Shown here one piece after another: positions 1 to 8,093 of a stretch of DNA of 64,000 nt. This DNA is from DASUCS01 sp041166385 (GTDB taxonomy: Bacteria; Actinomycetota; Acidimicrobiia; Acidimicrobiales; JACDCH01). Where the stretch lies: assembly GCA_041166385.1 (NCBI GenBank), contig JBEEFW010000059.1, forward strand, positions 32,147 through 96,146. Reading direction: 5' to 3'. The notes under the pieces are model-generated. The model did not search any database, was not told the DNA's origin, and was given only the letters and a program-made list of their open reading frames with translations. Within the stretch, counting starts at the first letter, position 1, and the number at the start of each line of letters is the position of its first letter. Position numbers and translations under genes: made by a program.

Positions 1-1
1 C

Positions 2-109
2 ATTCACGTCCTCGACTTCGGTCGGGTCATCGCGGTCGGCACGCCCGCCGAGATCCAGCAGGACCGGTTGGTCCAGAGCGCCTACCTCGGCACCGTCGCG
101 GACGAGTGA
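2..109 (+). CDS. C-terminal end of an ABC transporter ATP-binding protein (LivG-like), cut by window edge
   Basis: Only the last 35 codons are in the window. The reading frame gives a tail of the form HVLDFGRVIAVGTPAEIQ followed by VQSAYLG, which is the usual C-terminal end of branched-chain amino acid type ABC ATPases: the H-loop strand, then GTPAEI and an AYLG box. The rest of the ATPase domain lies upstream. It is followed after 4 bases by a lipoprotein gene on the same strand. A second ATPase, permease and binding protein of the same transporter type follow within 7 kb, so this is probably the LivG partner (inference). Confidence 0.75.
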   Translation: MHVLDFGRVIAVGTPAEIQQDRLVQSAYLGTVADE

Positions 110-113
110 ACCG

Positions 114-1061
114 TTGAAGCTCGCGGCCGCACTCGCCGCGGTCGTCATGCTGGTCGCGTGCACCGGCTCTGACAGCCGGTCCGGTTGGACGGCGGTTTCG
201 ACGATGCCGCGTTCGCGCATCGAGATCTCGCCGCTCGAGGGCCGGCCGTCGGCGGTGGCGGTCGGTGGCGGCGCGTTGTGGGTCGCCGACGACGAGCGCG
301 GGGTCGTGCTGCGGCTCGATGAACGCACGGGACGTCAGCTCGGCCCGCCGATCACGGTGTCGCCACACCCGATCGCCGTCGACGTCAGCGACAGCGGCGT
401 GTGGGTCGGGGACCGTGACGGCACGATCACTCGGATCGACGCGCTGAGCGCGACGGTGATCGGCACCCCGATCATGCTAGGCGGACACCTCGTCGACCTC
501 ATCGCTGATGGCGGGCTGGTGTGGGTGGGCGACATCGAGGCGAATGTGGTGCAACTGATCGATGCGGGACGGGGAGCGTTGGCTGATCGCGTCCCGGTCC
601 CAGACGGTGTCGTGCGGCTCGCCGCGGGACCGTCTGGTGTGTGGGTGACGAATCGGGATCACACGGTGACGAAGATCGACCGCGCGACTCGTGTGGCCGG
701 CCTACCCGTGAGTGTTGGCGTCGGACCGATCGGCGTTGCCGTTGCACAGGACGTCGTGTGGATCGCGAACAGCGAGGACGGCACGGTGACCCGCCTCCGC
801 GAAACGGATGGCAGCCCGATGGGTTCGGCCCTCCAGGTCGGCGGCGCGCCGATCAGTGTCGTGATCGACGGCAACGACGCGTGGGTCGTGCAGCAAGACG
901 GCCGCTCGATCAGCCGCATCGACGTGGTGTCCGGCGCGGTCATCGAGCGCGCCGTCGACCTCCGCACACGGCCGCGTGGAGCGGCGCGCTCGAGCGCGGG
1001 TGTGTGGGTGGTCGGGATCGACCCGTCCGCGGCGGTGCTGGTTAGGAAGCCGGGCGCTTGA
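114..1061 (+). CDS. lipoprotein with beta-propeller (YVTN/Vgb-like) repeats
   Basis: Predicted 315 residues from a TTG start four bases after the upstream stop. The N-terminus is a short lipoprotein signal with lipobox LVAC (Cys16). The rest is built of repeats of about 40 residues with the pattern G-V-W-V ... I-D ... G, as in YVTN, SMP-30/Vgb and PQQ-type propellers, so an extracellular six- or seven-bladed propeller anchored to the membrane is expected. Its ligand is unknown. It is translationally close to a LIV-type ATPase and faces the livF operon tail-to-tail with a 20-base overlap, so a role beside that transporter is possible but unproven. Confidence 0.8.
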   Translation: MKLAAALAAVVMLVACTGSDSRSGWTAVSTMPRSRIEISPLEGRPSAVAVGGGALWVADDERGVVLRLDERTGRQLGPPITVSPHPIAVDVSDSGVWVGDRDGTITRIDALSATVIGTPIMLGGHLVDLIADGGLVWVGDIEANVVQLIDAGRGALADRVPVPDGVVRLAAGPSGVWVTNRDHTVTKIDRATRVAGLPVSVGVGPIGVAVAQDVVWIANSEDGTVTRLRETDGSPMGSALQVGGAPISVVIDGNDAWVVQQDGRSISRIDVVSGAVIERAVDLRTRPRGAARSSAGVWVVGIDPSAAVLVRKPGA

Positions 1062-1494
1062 TCTGGCCGCGCCCGTTGCGCGTCTCGAGGCGCGCTTCGA
1101 GCGCGGCGACGAGTTGCCGCGTGCGCTCGTCGCTCTCGGCCTGCATCTTCTTCATCACCATCACCCAGAACGTCGAGGCGAGCAGCAGGCCGCCCAGGAA
1201 CACGAGTGCCAGCCCGATGAGGCCACCCGAGATCAAGTACGGGATCTGCTCGATCTGACGAAACGTGCCCGACGCGCCGATCCAGCCGAACAGCATGAAG
1301 TTGAAGCCGACGATCACAAGGATCGACGCGGGAACCAACATCCACCGCAACAGGTCGTCGGAGGTCGAACGGGACGCAACGTCACGCAGCGACTCGCGGA
1401 AGCGTGCTCGTCGCGACGCAGCGCGTGCCGCGGTGTCCGCGTCGCTCAGCGGCACGGCGACCGGCACGTTGATCGCGATGTCCTGCTCGCTCAT
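1042..1494 (-). CDS. small two-helix membrane protein, unknown function
   Basis: A 150-residue protein. An N-terminal region of about 50 residues rich in Ala and Arg is followed by two hydrophobic segments, roughly residues 51-72 and 84-112, then a charged, probably helical tail (KKMQAESDERTRQLVAALEARLE) that could form a coiled coil. The ATG overlaps the stop of the upstream gene as ATGA, so it is the last cistron of the livHM-livF operon. I do not recognise a family. The last 20 bases overlap the convergent propeller gene. Confidence 0.75.
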   Translation of the reverse strand: MSEQDIAINVPVAVPLSDADTAARAASRRARFRESLRDVASRSTSDDLLRWMLVPASILVIVGFNFMLFGWIGASGTFRQIEQIPYLISGGLIGLALVFLGGLLLASTFWVMVMKKMQAESDERTRQLVAALEARLETRNGRGQIKRPAS

Positions 1495-2702
1495 GTCGCC
1501 ACTACCTCCGTGAACAGACGTTCCATGTAGCGCCGGATCCGGCGGCTGCCGGGGATGGCGGCCAGCAGCAAGCCGAGGATCAATGGAAGCGGTACGCCGC
1601 CGAACGAGTAGCCGATCGGGTCGGTCGGTGGTGCCCGTCCCACTGGGATGTCCGCGGTCTGTGACGGCAGCGGCGCGTTCGAGCTGAGGACGCCACCGCT
1701 GGCCGGGCCAGGCGCGTGCGGCACCACGGCGGCTGGCGTGGGTGGCGGGTTGGTGAGTCCACCCGTGCTCGACGTGCGCGCCGGCGACGCGGCGGCGGCG
1801 GCCGTCGTGCTCGCGAACACCATGTTCAGGCGACCACCCGGTGGCAACGGGGGCACTGCGGGGAGCGGCACCGAGACGAGCAGACCCCCGGTGGTGCGGT
1901 TGCCGCTTGCGCCGCTGCAAGCGTCGGTCGCACCGAGCGTGCGCGCTTGAATGTCGCTCGACGCGAGCAGCGCCTCGGTCACCGCGTTGGAGTCCTTTGC
2001 ATGCATGCCGGCGTCGTCGATCACCACCGGCGTGTCGCCGACGCGCGCGCCGCTGACGACCGCGACACCATCGCACGTCGCCGTGACCCCGTCGCTGCCG
2101 GCGGTGGACGTCGTCGAAACGGAATCGATGTGCAACACGCCGACGTCGATCCCGTTCGCGGTGCTGGTCACGGTTGAGGTGATCTGCTTTGCGTCGAGCA
2201 CTCCTTCGCTCACCGTGCGGATCGATCCCACGCCGACGAGACCAGGGATGACGAAGGCGCCGTTCTCTGCGATCGCGACAGCGTGGTCGTCGCGAACGTC
2301 GGTGGCCATCGTGATGCCCGGCTGCTCGTTGTGCTTGGCGTCCTCGTACTCTTTCTGCTCCACGACGAGTGGGTAGTCGGGGATCGGGAGCCGCTGGCCG
2401 GAAGCGATCTCGATGAGCGGGCGGATGCCAACGGTCAGCGTGCCGGGCCACACGGTGCTGGCGCGGCCGAACCCGCGACCGCCCGTTGCGAGGCTGGTCG
2501 ACGCGAGGGACAGCGTGCCTTCGATCGGCGTCTCCACGGGCAGGACCGCGGGCAACTGGGGCCCAGCGGAGAAACCCGCGCCGGAGCTTGCGCCCGAGTA
2601 GCCGCCGAAGCTCTCGCCGACGGCGTTCGCCGGCGGCGAGCCTGACAGCGCCGAGAAGATGAGCAGCGCGCTGCACGCGTGCAGAAGGCGGGTGCGCGTC
2701 AC
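1491..2702 (-). CDS. secreted, C-terminally membrane-anchored protein of unknown function
   Basis: 403 residues from a GTG that overlaps the livF stop as GTGA. The N-terminus is a clear Sec signal peptide (RTRLLHACSALLIFSALSG, cleavage near PANA). The middle is a Ser/Thr/Val-rich beta-type domain repeating short strands around TSTVTSTANGIDVGVLHI, followed by a Pro/Ser/Thr-rich linker. The C-terminus has one hydrophobic helix (PLPLILGLLLAAIPG) and a basic tail SRRIRRYMER, so the bulk should be outside the membrane. It resembles actinobacterial surface proteins of the choice-of-anchor type but I cannot name a family. It is the third cistron of the LIV transporter operon. Confidence 0.75.
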   Translation of the reverse strand: MTRTRLLHACSALLIFSALSGSPPANAVGESFGGYSGASSGAGFSAGPQLPAVLPVETPIEGTLSLASTSLATGGRGFGRASTVWPGTLTVGIRPLIEIASGQRLPIPDYPLVVEQKEYEDAKHNEQPGITMATDVRDDHAVAIAENGAFVIPGLVGVGSIRTVSEGVLDAKQITSTVTSTANGIDVGVLHIDSVSTTSTAGSDGVTATCDGVAVVSGARVGDTPVVIDDAGMHAKDSNAVTEALLASSDIQARTLGATDACSGASGNRTTGGLLVSVPLPAVPPLPPGGRLNMVFASTTAAAAASPARTSSTGGLTNPPPTPAAVVPHAPGPASGGVLSSNAPLPSQTADIPVGRAPPTDPIGYSFGGVPLPLILGLLLAAIPGSRRIRRYMERLFTEVVAT

Positions 2703-3436
2703 GCGCTCGTTCCCAGGTACGCGCTCGCGAGTTGCTCGGCGATCTCCCCGGGGCTGCCAAGAGATCGGATGCGCCCCTGGATGAGGATCGCCACCTCGTC
2801 GACGAACTCGATCACGCCCGCGAACTGTTCGACCACGACGATCGTGACACCTCCCGCGGCCAGCTCGTGCACGATCTCGAAGAGCTGGCTGACCACGATC
2901 GGCGCCAGACCCATCGACAGCTCGTCGAGGAGAATGAGGGCCGGATCGGTGGTGAGCGCGCGCGCCAGCGAGAGCATCTGCTGCTCGCCGCCGGACAATG
3001 TGCCCGCGAGTTGATTGCGTCGCTCGCCGAGCCGCGGAAACCGCTGGTACGTCATGTCCTCGAGGTCGCTCAGCGGTCGACCGTTGGCCGCGAACGTGTC
3101 CATGAGCACGTTCTCGCGGACCGTCAGGTTGGGGAACACGCCGCGGCCCTCGGGAATGAGGCACACGCCGGCGCGCGCCAGCTGCTCGGCCGACGCGCCG
3201 GTCACGTCGAGACCCTCCATGCGCACGGTCCCACCTGTGGGCGCCATCACGCCGCTCACGACCTTGAGCATCGTCGTCTTGCCGGCGCCGTTCGGACCGA
3301 GCACCGCCAGTACCGATCCGCCGTGGACGACGAGATCGATGCCGTGCAACACCTCGATGTTGCCGTACGCCGCGCGCACACCACGCAGCTCGAGCACCGG
3401 GCTCGCGTCACGCGTCGTCGCCACCGTGTCAGACAT
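2699..3436 (-). CDS. livF: branched-chain amino acid-type ABC transporter ATP-binding protein
   Basis: 245 residues. Walker A GPNGAGKTT at residues 47-55, signature LSGGEQQ at 147-153, Walker B ALILLDE at 166-172 and the VEQ motif after the H-loop region mark a LivF-type ATPase of the LIV/HAAT family. It would energise the fused permease encoded just upstream. The ATG at 3436 sits inside the permease stop region (ATGTCTGA, 8-base overlap) and is preferred over an in-frame start 15 bases earlier. The true substrate may not be an amino acid: a KstR-like box precedes the operon and a sterol degradation cluster lies nearby. Confidence 0.92.
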   Translation of the reverse strand: MSDTVATTRDASPVLELRGVRAAYGNIEVLHGIDLVVHGGSVLAVLGPNGAGKTTMLKVVSGVMAPTGGTVRMEGLDVTGASAEQLARAGVCLIPEGRGVFPNLTVRENVLMDTFAANGRPLSDLEDMTYQRFPRLGERRNQLAGTLSGGEQQMLSLARALTTDPALILLDELSMGLAPIVVSQLFEIVHELAAGGVTIVVVEQFAGVIEFVDEVAILIQGRIRSLGSPGEIAEQLASAYLGTSA

Positions 3437-5372
3437 TGACCGGCGTTCCAACGGGTTCGACGGTTGGCGGCTGTGCTGGCCCTCGGCGCACGAGGTGTCC
3501 CACTCGCTCGACTCGCTTGCGCACGGCGGCGCGCAGCTGGCCCGACACCCCGCCGGCGTGCCTCGCGGCGTACATCGCCAACAATCCGATGATCAGCGGC
3601 TGGAGTGCCTGCGCGCCGGAGAAACCCCCGCCGCCGCTGCTGCCGAAGCGCTCGAGTACCCGCGGCAGGACGACGAAGAACAGCGCGCCCAGCATTGCTC
3701 CCGACACGCTCGTGATGCCGAAGATCGTTGCGACGAGAAGCACAGCCAGCGACTTGAAGTAGAAGAAGTCCAGCTGGCCGACGCGCACTTGCAGTGCACC
3801 GAGCAGCGCGCCCGCGGCCCCAGCCAATGCCGCCGACAGGCCGAACGCCACCAGTTTGATGCGCGCCAGCGACAGCCCCATCGTCTGGCAGGCGGTCGGT
3901 GAGTCGCGTAACGCGTTGAGCATCCGACCGAGCGCGCTGCGTCGCACGGCGAGGAACACGTTGGCGAACACCGCGCATGCGAGCGCGCACACGACGAACA
4001 TCTGGCGGTCGCCAGCCAGGTCGAGACTGACCGGGCGGGGGACGGCGAGCGACTCACCGCCACCGAACACGTTGCTGTTGCCGAAGAACAGGCTGTCCAT
4101 CAGGATCGCGACGGCCAGCGTGAGGAGCGCGAGGTAGATGCCGCGCAGTCGCAGCACCGGCAGCGCCACCAACGCGCCGGCGATGCCGGTCACAGCCGCC
4201 GCAATCGCGAACGCGAAGAGCCATGGCACGCTCGTGGGGAGCTCACCGAGCACGACCGCGCCGACGCCGACGAACGACATCTGCATCAGCGACACCTGGC
4301 CCGACAGTCCTGTCAGCAGTACCAGGCTCAACGTGATGCACGTGTAGACGAGCGCGTTCGACCCGGTCGTGAGGTCGGGCCGGCTGAGCTGAGCTGACAG
4401 CACCCACGCGCCGACGACCGCGAGGCCGCCGATCGCGACGGTGGTCTGCCACCTGGGCGGGCTCGGCTCCGCATGCGTCGGCACCCGCTCGGGCAGGCGG
4501 CGTTGCGCGAACAGCAGCAACGCGCCGAAGAGCACGATGAACGGGACGGCCTGCTTCAGGTTGCGGACGATCTCGTTGTCCTGCGGCAGGTAGCCGACGA
4601 ACATCGACTGGCTCACGCCGAGCACGAGCGCGCCGGCGAACGTGGCCGGCAGGTTCTGGAGTCGGCCCACCACTGCGGCGGCGTACGCCTGCACGACGAG
4701 CAGGCTGAGACCATTGACCTCGAGGTTGAGGCCAGGCGCGATCAGGATCGCGGCGAGGCCGGCGAGCATCGAGCCGAGGGCCCACGACGCTGCGGTGATC
4801 CGGTTCGGGCTCGAGCCCTTGATCGCGCACAACTCCGGGTTGTCGACGACCGCGCGCATCGCCACGCCGAGCCGGGTGCGACGGAACAAGACGCGTAGAC
4901 CGAACGCGACGGCGAGCGCGGCGAACACCGTCGTCGCTTGATCCCAGCTGATATTCACGCCGGCGACGCGGAACGTGCGATCGCCCCACAGGCCCGGCAC
5001 GGTCCGCAGGTTGAGGTCCCACAGCGCGAGCGCGAGGCCCTGGAACGAGAGCAGCAGGGCGAGTGTCACGACGAGCTTGGTGGCGACCGTGGCCCCGCGC
5101 AGCAGACGGCGCATCACGAGCGCGTCGAGTGACACTCCGATGATCGGAGCGACGACCCCGAGTGTGATGAGAAGGGCCAGTGGGGTCGGTAATCCCCGGT
5201 TGACGCGCAGCTCCCAATAGACGAATGCGAGGAACATGCCGACCGCGCCGTGGGCGAAGTTGAAGACGCCCGACGTGATGTAGGTGACAACGAGACCGGT
5301 GGCCGAAATCGCGTAGATGGCCGCGAGCGTGACGCCGAGCACCAAGAACGTGAAGAACGTCTGCAGGCGCAA
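3429..5372 (-). CDS. fused LivH-LivM branched-chain amino acid-type ABC permease
   Basis: 647 residues, about the sum of LivH and LivM. Residues 1-290 look like LivH (AIYAISATGLVVTYITSGVFNFAHGA; many hydrophobic helices). A basic linker near PERVPTHAEPSPPRW at about 295-312 leads to a LivM half with the motif GLSGQVSLMQMSFVGVGA. The tail of about 40 residues is soluble. The start is a TTG; no upstream in-frame ATG or GTG is present before the intergenic promoter region. This is the first gene of the operon livHM-livF-surface protein-small membrane protein. Fused permeases are known in actinobacteria, and the LIV family is diverse in substrate. Confidence 0.9.
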   Translation of the reverse strand: MRLQTFFTFLVLGVTLAAIYAISATGLVVTYITSGVFNFAHGAVGMFLAFVYWELRVNRGLPTPLALLITLGVVAPIIGVSLDALVMRRLLRGATVATKLVVTLALLLSFQGLALALWDLNLRTVPGLWGDRTFRVAGVNISWDQATTVFAALAVAFGLRVLFRRTRLGVAMRAVVDNPELCAIKGSSPNRITAASWALGSMLAGLAAILIAPGLNLEVNGLSLLVVQAYAAAVVGRLQNLPATFAGALVLGVSQSMFVGYLPQDNEIVRNLKQAVPFIVLFGALLLFAQRRLPERVPTHAEPSPPRWQTTVAIGGLAVVGAWVLSAQLSRPDLTTGSNALVYTCITLSLVLLTGLSGQVSLMQMSFVGVGAVVLGELPTSVPWLFAFAIAAAVTGIAGALVALPVLRLRGIYLALLTLAVAILMDSLFFGNSNVFGGGESLAVPRPVSLDLAGDRQMFVVCALACAVFANVFLAVRRSALGRMLNALRDSPTACQTMGLSLARIKLVAFGLSAALAGAAGALLGALQVRVGQLDFFYFKSLAVLLVATIFGITSVSGAMLGALFFVVLPRVLERFGSSGGGGFSGAQALQPLIIGLLAMYAARHAGGVSGQLRAAVRKRVERVGHLVRRGPAQPPTVEPVGTPVNV

Positions 5373-5393
5373 CCACCCCCAACCACCGCCGAC

Positions 5394-5407
5394 TGGAACA
5401 CGTTCTA
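5394..5407. promoter_or_regulatory. candidate KstR-type operator between livHM and the binding-protein gene
   Basis: The sequence TGGAACACGTTCTA matches the mycobacterial KstR consensus TNNAACNNGTTNNA at every fixed position. It lies 22 bases upstream of the livHM start and 37 upstream of the binding-protein start, next to the expected -35 region of the latter. A KstR-like repressor is encoded at 14998-15579. Binding is inferred. Confidence 0.6.
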
Positions 5408-5429
5408 GCGCGACTGACCCATTCAGGGC

Positions 5430-5444
5430 TACCGTCCCGATTGC
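5430..5444 (+). promoter_or_regulatory. -10 element and near-leaderless start of the binding-protein gene
   Basis: TACCGT at 5430-5435 is 9 bases before the GTG at 5445. Transcription from about 7 bases downstream of the hexamer would give a leader of about 3 bases. The same arrangement recurs at many genes here. Confidence 0.5.
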
Positions 5445-6890
5445 GTGATACGGGGGCTTCGTCGTATTGGGGTGCGACGCGCAGTGCTGGCCGTTGCGCT
5501 GCTGTTACCAGTGGCGTGTGGCTCGCGACTGCCGGATGACGTTCTCGCGCGGATCGACGCCGGAACTCTCGGCGGCAGCGGCAACGCTGCGACCAGTGGC
5601 GGCAACCGCGCCGGAGGCTCCACCACCGGGGCCAGCGCGACGGGAGCGGGTGCGACCGGAACGGGAACCGGCACATCCGGCGGAACCGGCGACGCGACAG
5701 GCGGCGGAGGACCCGGTGGCGCGGCGGCCGACTGCCACGGAGGTGCCACCGACACCGGCGTGACCGCGGACGAGATCAAGGTGGCTTCGATGGTCACGGC
5801 GTCCGGCCCGTTGCCGGGCGCCACCGAAGGCCAGTACCGCGGCGCGGCCGCGTACCTCGCCAAGATCAACGCCGAGGGCGGCGTGTGTGGACGCAAGATC
5901 ACGATCGTCGAAGGCGACGACGGCCTCGACCCACAACGGGCTCGTTCCGAGTTCCTCCGGCTCGAGCCGCAGGTCTTTGCGTTTGTCGGGAACCTCGCCG
6001 TCGCCGACTCCGGCTACATCGACCTGCTCGAGTCGACGAAGGTGCCGTACGTCGGTGTGTCTGTCGATCCGAAGGGACGGCCGATCGAAAGCGTCGTGCC
6101 GCACGCTGACCCCGCGCCGGGCACGCATGTCGCCAACACCGGTCCGTACGTGTATCTACTGCAGCAGCACCCCAGCGCAACGAAGGCGGCCTTCCTCTAC
6201 GCGGACGTCGGCGGTGTGCGTGCCAACATCGGTGGTTCGCTCGAGCCGATGAAGCGAGCCGGCTACCAGATCGTGTACGGACCGTCGGGCGCGGGCACGA
6301 CCTCGCCGGACTACACCCCCGAAGTCATCAACATGCAGGCCTCGGGTGCGCAGGTCGTGTACCTGTTCGCGTTCGAGGTGAACATGCACATCCGCATGGC
6401 GCGCAGCATGCGCCAGCAGAACTACGAGCCCGAGCTGAAGATGTCGAACATCGGCTACAACTCGCAGCTCATCAAGCTGCTGGGCGATGTGGCCAACGGG
6501 TGGATCAACCCGATTCCACACGCCCCGATGCTCGACGCGGCCGAACCGGCGGTGAGCCCTCCGCTGGCCGAGTTCCTGAAATGGAACACCGAGTTGTTCC
6601 CTGACTCGTCGGTCGACCTGTTTCCGGTCAACGGATGGGCGGCCGCCGCGCAGTTCGTCCGCGGCCTCCAAGCACTGGGTCCAGACGTCACCCGTGCGGG
6701 GTTGGTCGACGCGATCAACGCCCTACCCGACGACGATGGTGCCGGCATGATCGGCACCGTCTACCCGGCGAAACGCCAGGGCTCACCCTGCTTCGTCATC
6801 GAGAAGGTGCAGAACCAGCAGTGGGTACGCGAGTACCCGGCGAGCGGCTACGAGTGCAACCTCGGCGAGTCGTTCGAGTGGCACGACTGA
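5445..6890 (+). CDS. ABC transporter substrate-binding lipoprotein (Peripla_BP_6 / LivK type)
   Basis: 481 residues from a GTG. A lipoprotein signal ends in LPVAC (lipobox Cys25). Residues about 42-95 form a low-complexity Gly/Thr/Ala linker, then a type I periplasmic-binding fold begins (GVTADEIKVASMVTASGP, later GAAAYLAKINAEGGVCGRKI and VEGDDGLDPQRA). Family members capture a ligand outside the cell and deliver it to LIV-type permeases; the divergent livHM-livF genes are the obvious partners. The ligand is not evident from sequence. Because the shared intergenic region carries a KstR-like box, a steroid-derived ligand is worth considering (inference). Confidence 0.9.
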   Translation: MIRGLRRIGVRRAVLAVALLLPVACGSRLPDDVLARIDAGTLGGSGNAATSGGNRAGGSTTGASATGAGATGTGTGTSGGTGDATGGGGPGGAAADCHGGATDTGVTADEIKVASMVTASGPLPGATEGQYRGAAAYLAKINAEGGVCGRKITIVEGDDGLDPQRARSEFLRLEPQVFAFVGNLAVADSGYIDLLESTKVPYVGVSVDPKGRPIESVVPHADPAPGTHVANTGPYVYLLQQHPSATKAAFLYADVGGVRANIGGSLEPMKRAGYQIVYGPSGAGTTSPDYTPEVINMQASGAQVVYLFAFEVNMHIRMARSMRQQNYEPELKMSNIGYNSQLIKLLGDVANGWINPIPHAPMLDAAEPAVSPPLAEFLKWNTELFPDSSVDLFPVNGWAAAAQFVRGLQALGPDVTRAGLVDAINALPDDDGAGMIGTVYPAKRQGSPCFVIEKVQNQQWVREYPASGYECNLGESFEWHD

Positions 6891-6903
6891 CAGCCCCACT
6901 GCG

Positions 6904-6951
6904 AAATCCCACTCAGACGTACACACTTTTGTGTACGTCTGAGTGGGATTT
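6904..6951. repeat. 48-base perfect hairpin, copy 1 of an intergenic family
   Basis: Perfect 22-base inverted repeat with a CTTT loop: left arm 6904-6925 begins AAATCCCACTCAGACG and ends TACACA; right arm 6930-6951. It fills the gap between the convergent binding-protein and flavin oxidoreductase genes, so it could act as a two-way terminator, though only three T residues follow. Related copies are at 21384, 42489 and 63772. Confidence 0.9.
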
Positions 6952-6959
6952 GCGGGGTA

Positions 6960-8093
6960 TTACTCCTGGAGCTCGGCGTTCAGGCGTTGGGTGACGTCGA
7001 TGTACTCGTCGATCATCTCGAGGACGACTTGCTTCGTCGTGCGGACGGCGTTCATGCGGCTGACGATCTGACCGACGGGCATGCCGACGAGCTCGCGCGG
7101 CGGGTTCGCGCCCATCTTGCGCGTCGCGTACGCGTTGAGGATGAACTGCAGCGGCATGGGCAGCGTGCCAGGGGAGTCCGGAGAATCCCACGCGTCGGTC
7201 CACGCCGTACGCAGCTGTCGCGCCGGCTTGCCCGTGAACGCACGTGACCGCACCGTGTCGGTCGACGTCGCCGCCAGAAGCTTCTCGGTCACGACGCCGC
7301 CGTAGTCGTTCTCGATCGTGGTGAGCCAGATCGATCCGGTCCAGACGCCATCGGCGCCGAGGGCCATGGCCGCCGCCATCTGCCGTCCCGATCCGATGCC
7401 GCCGGCCGCCAGTACCGGAACCGGGGCGATCGCATCGACGACGTCGGGCACGAGCACCATCGACGCGACCTCGCCGGTGTGACCGCCGGCCTCGTAGCCC
7501 TGAGCGATGATGATGTCGACGCCCTGTTGGATGTCGCGCACCGCCTGCTCCACGCGGCCGATGAGCGCCGCGACCTTCACACCCTGCTCGTGTGCCTGGT
7601 CGATCGCCGCCTTCGGAGGTGGACCGAGCGCAGACGCGAGCAGTGCGATGGGGTGAGACAGCGCGATCTCGATCTGGGGTGCACCCGTGGCCTCGGTCCA
7701 GCCGAGCACACCGGCCCCCATGCCCGCGCCCTCCTCCAGCGCCGCATCATCGGAGACGTCGACGCCGTGATCGGCGAGGATCTTGTCGACGTAGTCCCAG
7801 TGGGCTTGCGAGATGTACTCGCGCAGCTTGGCGCCGATGTCGGTCACGTCGTCGAGCCCCGCGTCGCGGTCGACCGTCTTCACGGGCATCACGACGTCGA
7901 CGCCGTACGGGCGCCCGTCAACGTGTTCGTCGATCCACTTGAGCTCGAGTTCGAGCTGCTCAGGTGAGAACGCCAGCGCACCGAGCACGCCCATGCCGCC
8001 GGCATTCGTGACCGCCGCGACGACGTCGCGGCAATGTGAGAACGCAAAGATCGGGAACTCGATCCCGAACATGTCGACCAACCGGTTCTTCAT
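6960..8093 (-). CDS. nitronate monooxygenase-family NAD(P)H/FMN oxidoreductase
   Basis: 377 residues of the 2-nitropropane dioxygenase / nitronate monooxygenase TIM-barrel family. Evidence: N-terminal FGIEFPIFAFSHCRDVVAAV, AGGMGVLGA, IIAQGYEAGGHTGEV and VLAAGGIGSGRQMAAAMALGADGVWTGSIW, the last two being phosphate and FMN-binding loops. Members oxidise nitronates or serve as enoyl reductases; the substrate here is unknown. ATG overlaps the stop of the FadD19-like ligase as ATGA, so both are one operon under the KstR-like box. Mycobacterial steroid regulons also contain a member of this family, which supports a link to steroid catabolism but not a reaction. Confidence 0.85.
   Translation of the reverse strand: MKNRLVDMFGIEFPIFAFSHCRDVVAAVTNAGGMGVLGALAFSPEQLELELKWIDEHVDGRPYGVDVVMPVKTVDRDAGLDDVTDIGAKLREYISQAHWDYVDKILADHGVDVSDDAALEEGAGMGAGVLGWTEATGAPQIEIALSHPIALLASALGPPPKAAIDQAHEQGVKVAALIGRVEQAVRDIQQGVDIIIAQGYEAGGHTGEVASMVLVPDVVDAIAPVPVLAAGGIGSGRQMAAAMALGADGVWTGSIWLTTIENDYGGVVTEKLLAATSTDTVRSRAFTGKPARQLRTAWTDAWDSPDSPGTLPMPLQFILNAYATRKMGANPPRELVGMPVGQIVSRMNAVRTTKQVVLEMIDEYIDVTQRLNAELQE

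Noticed and set aside
6904..6951. 48-base hairpins read as tRNA or attC sites
   Set aside because: No cloverleaf or anticodon arm, and no GTTRRRY core sites or integrase; the pairing is one uninterrupted stem.
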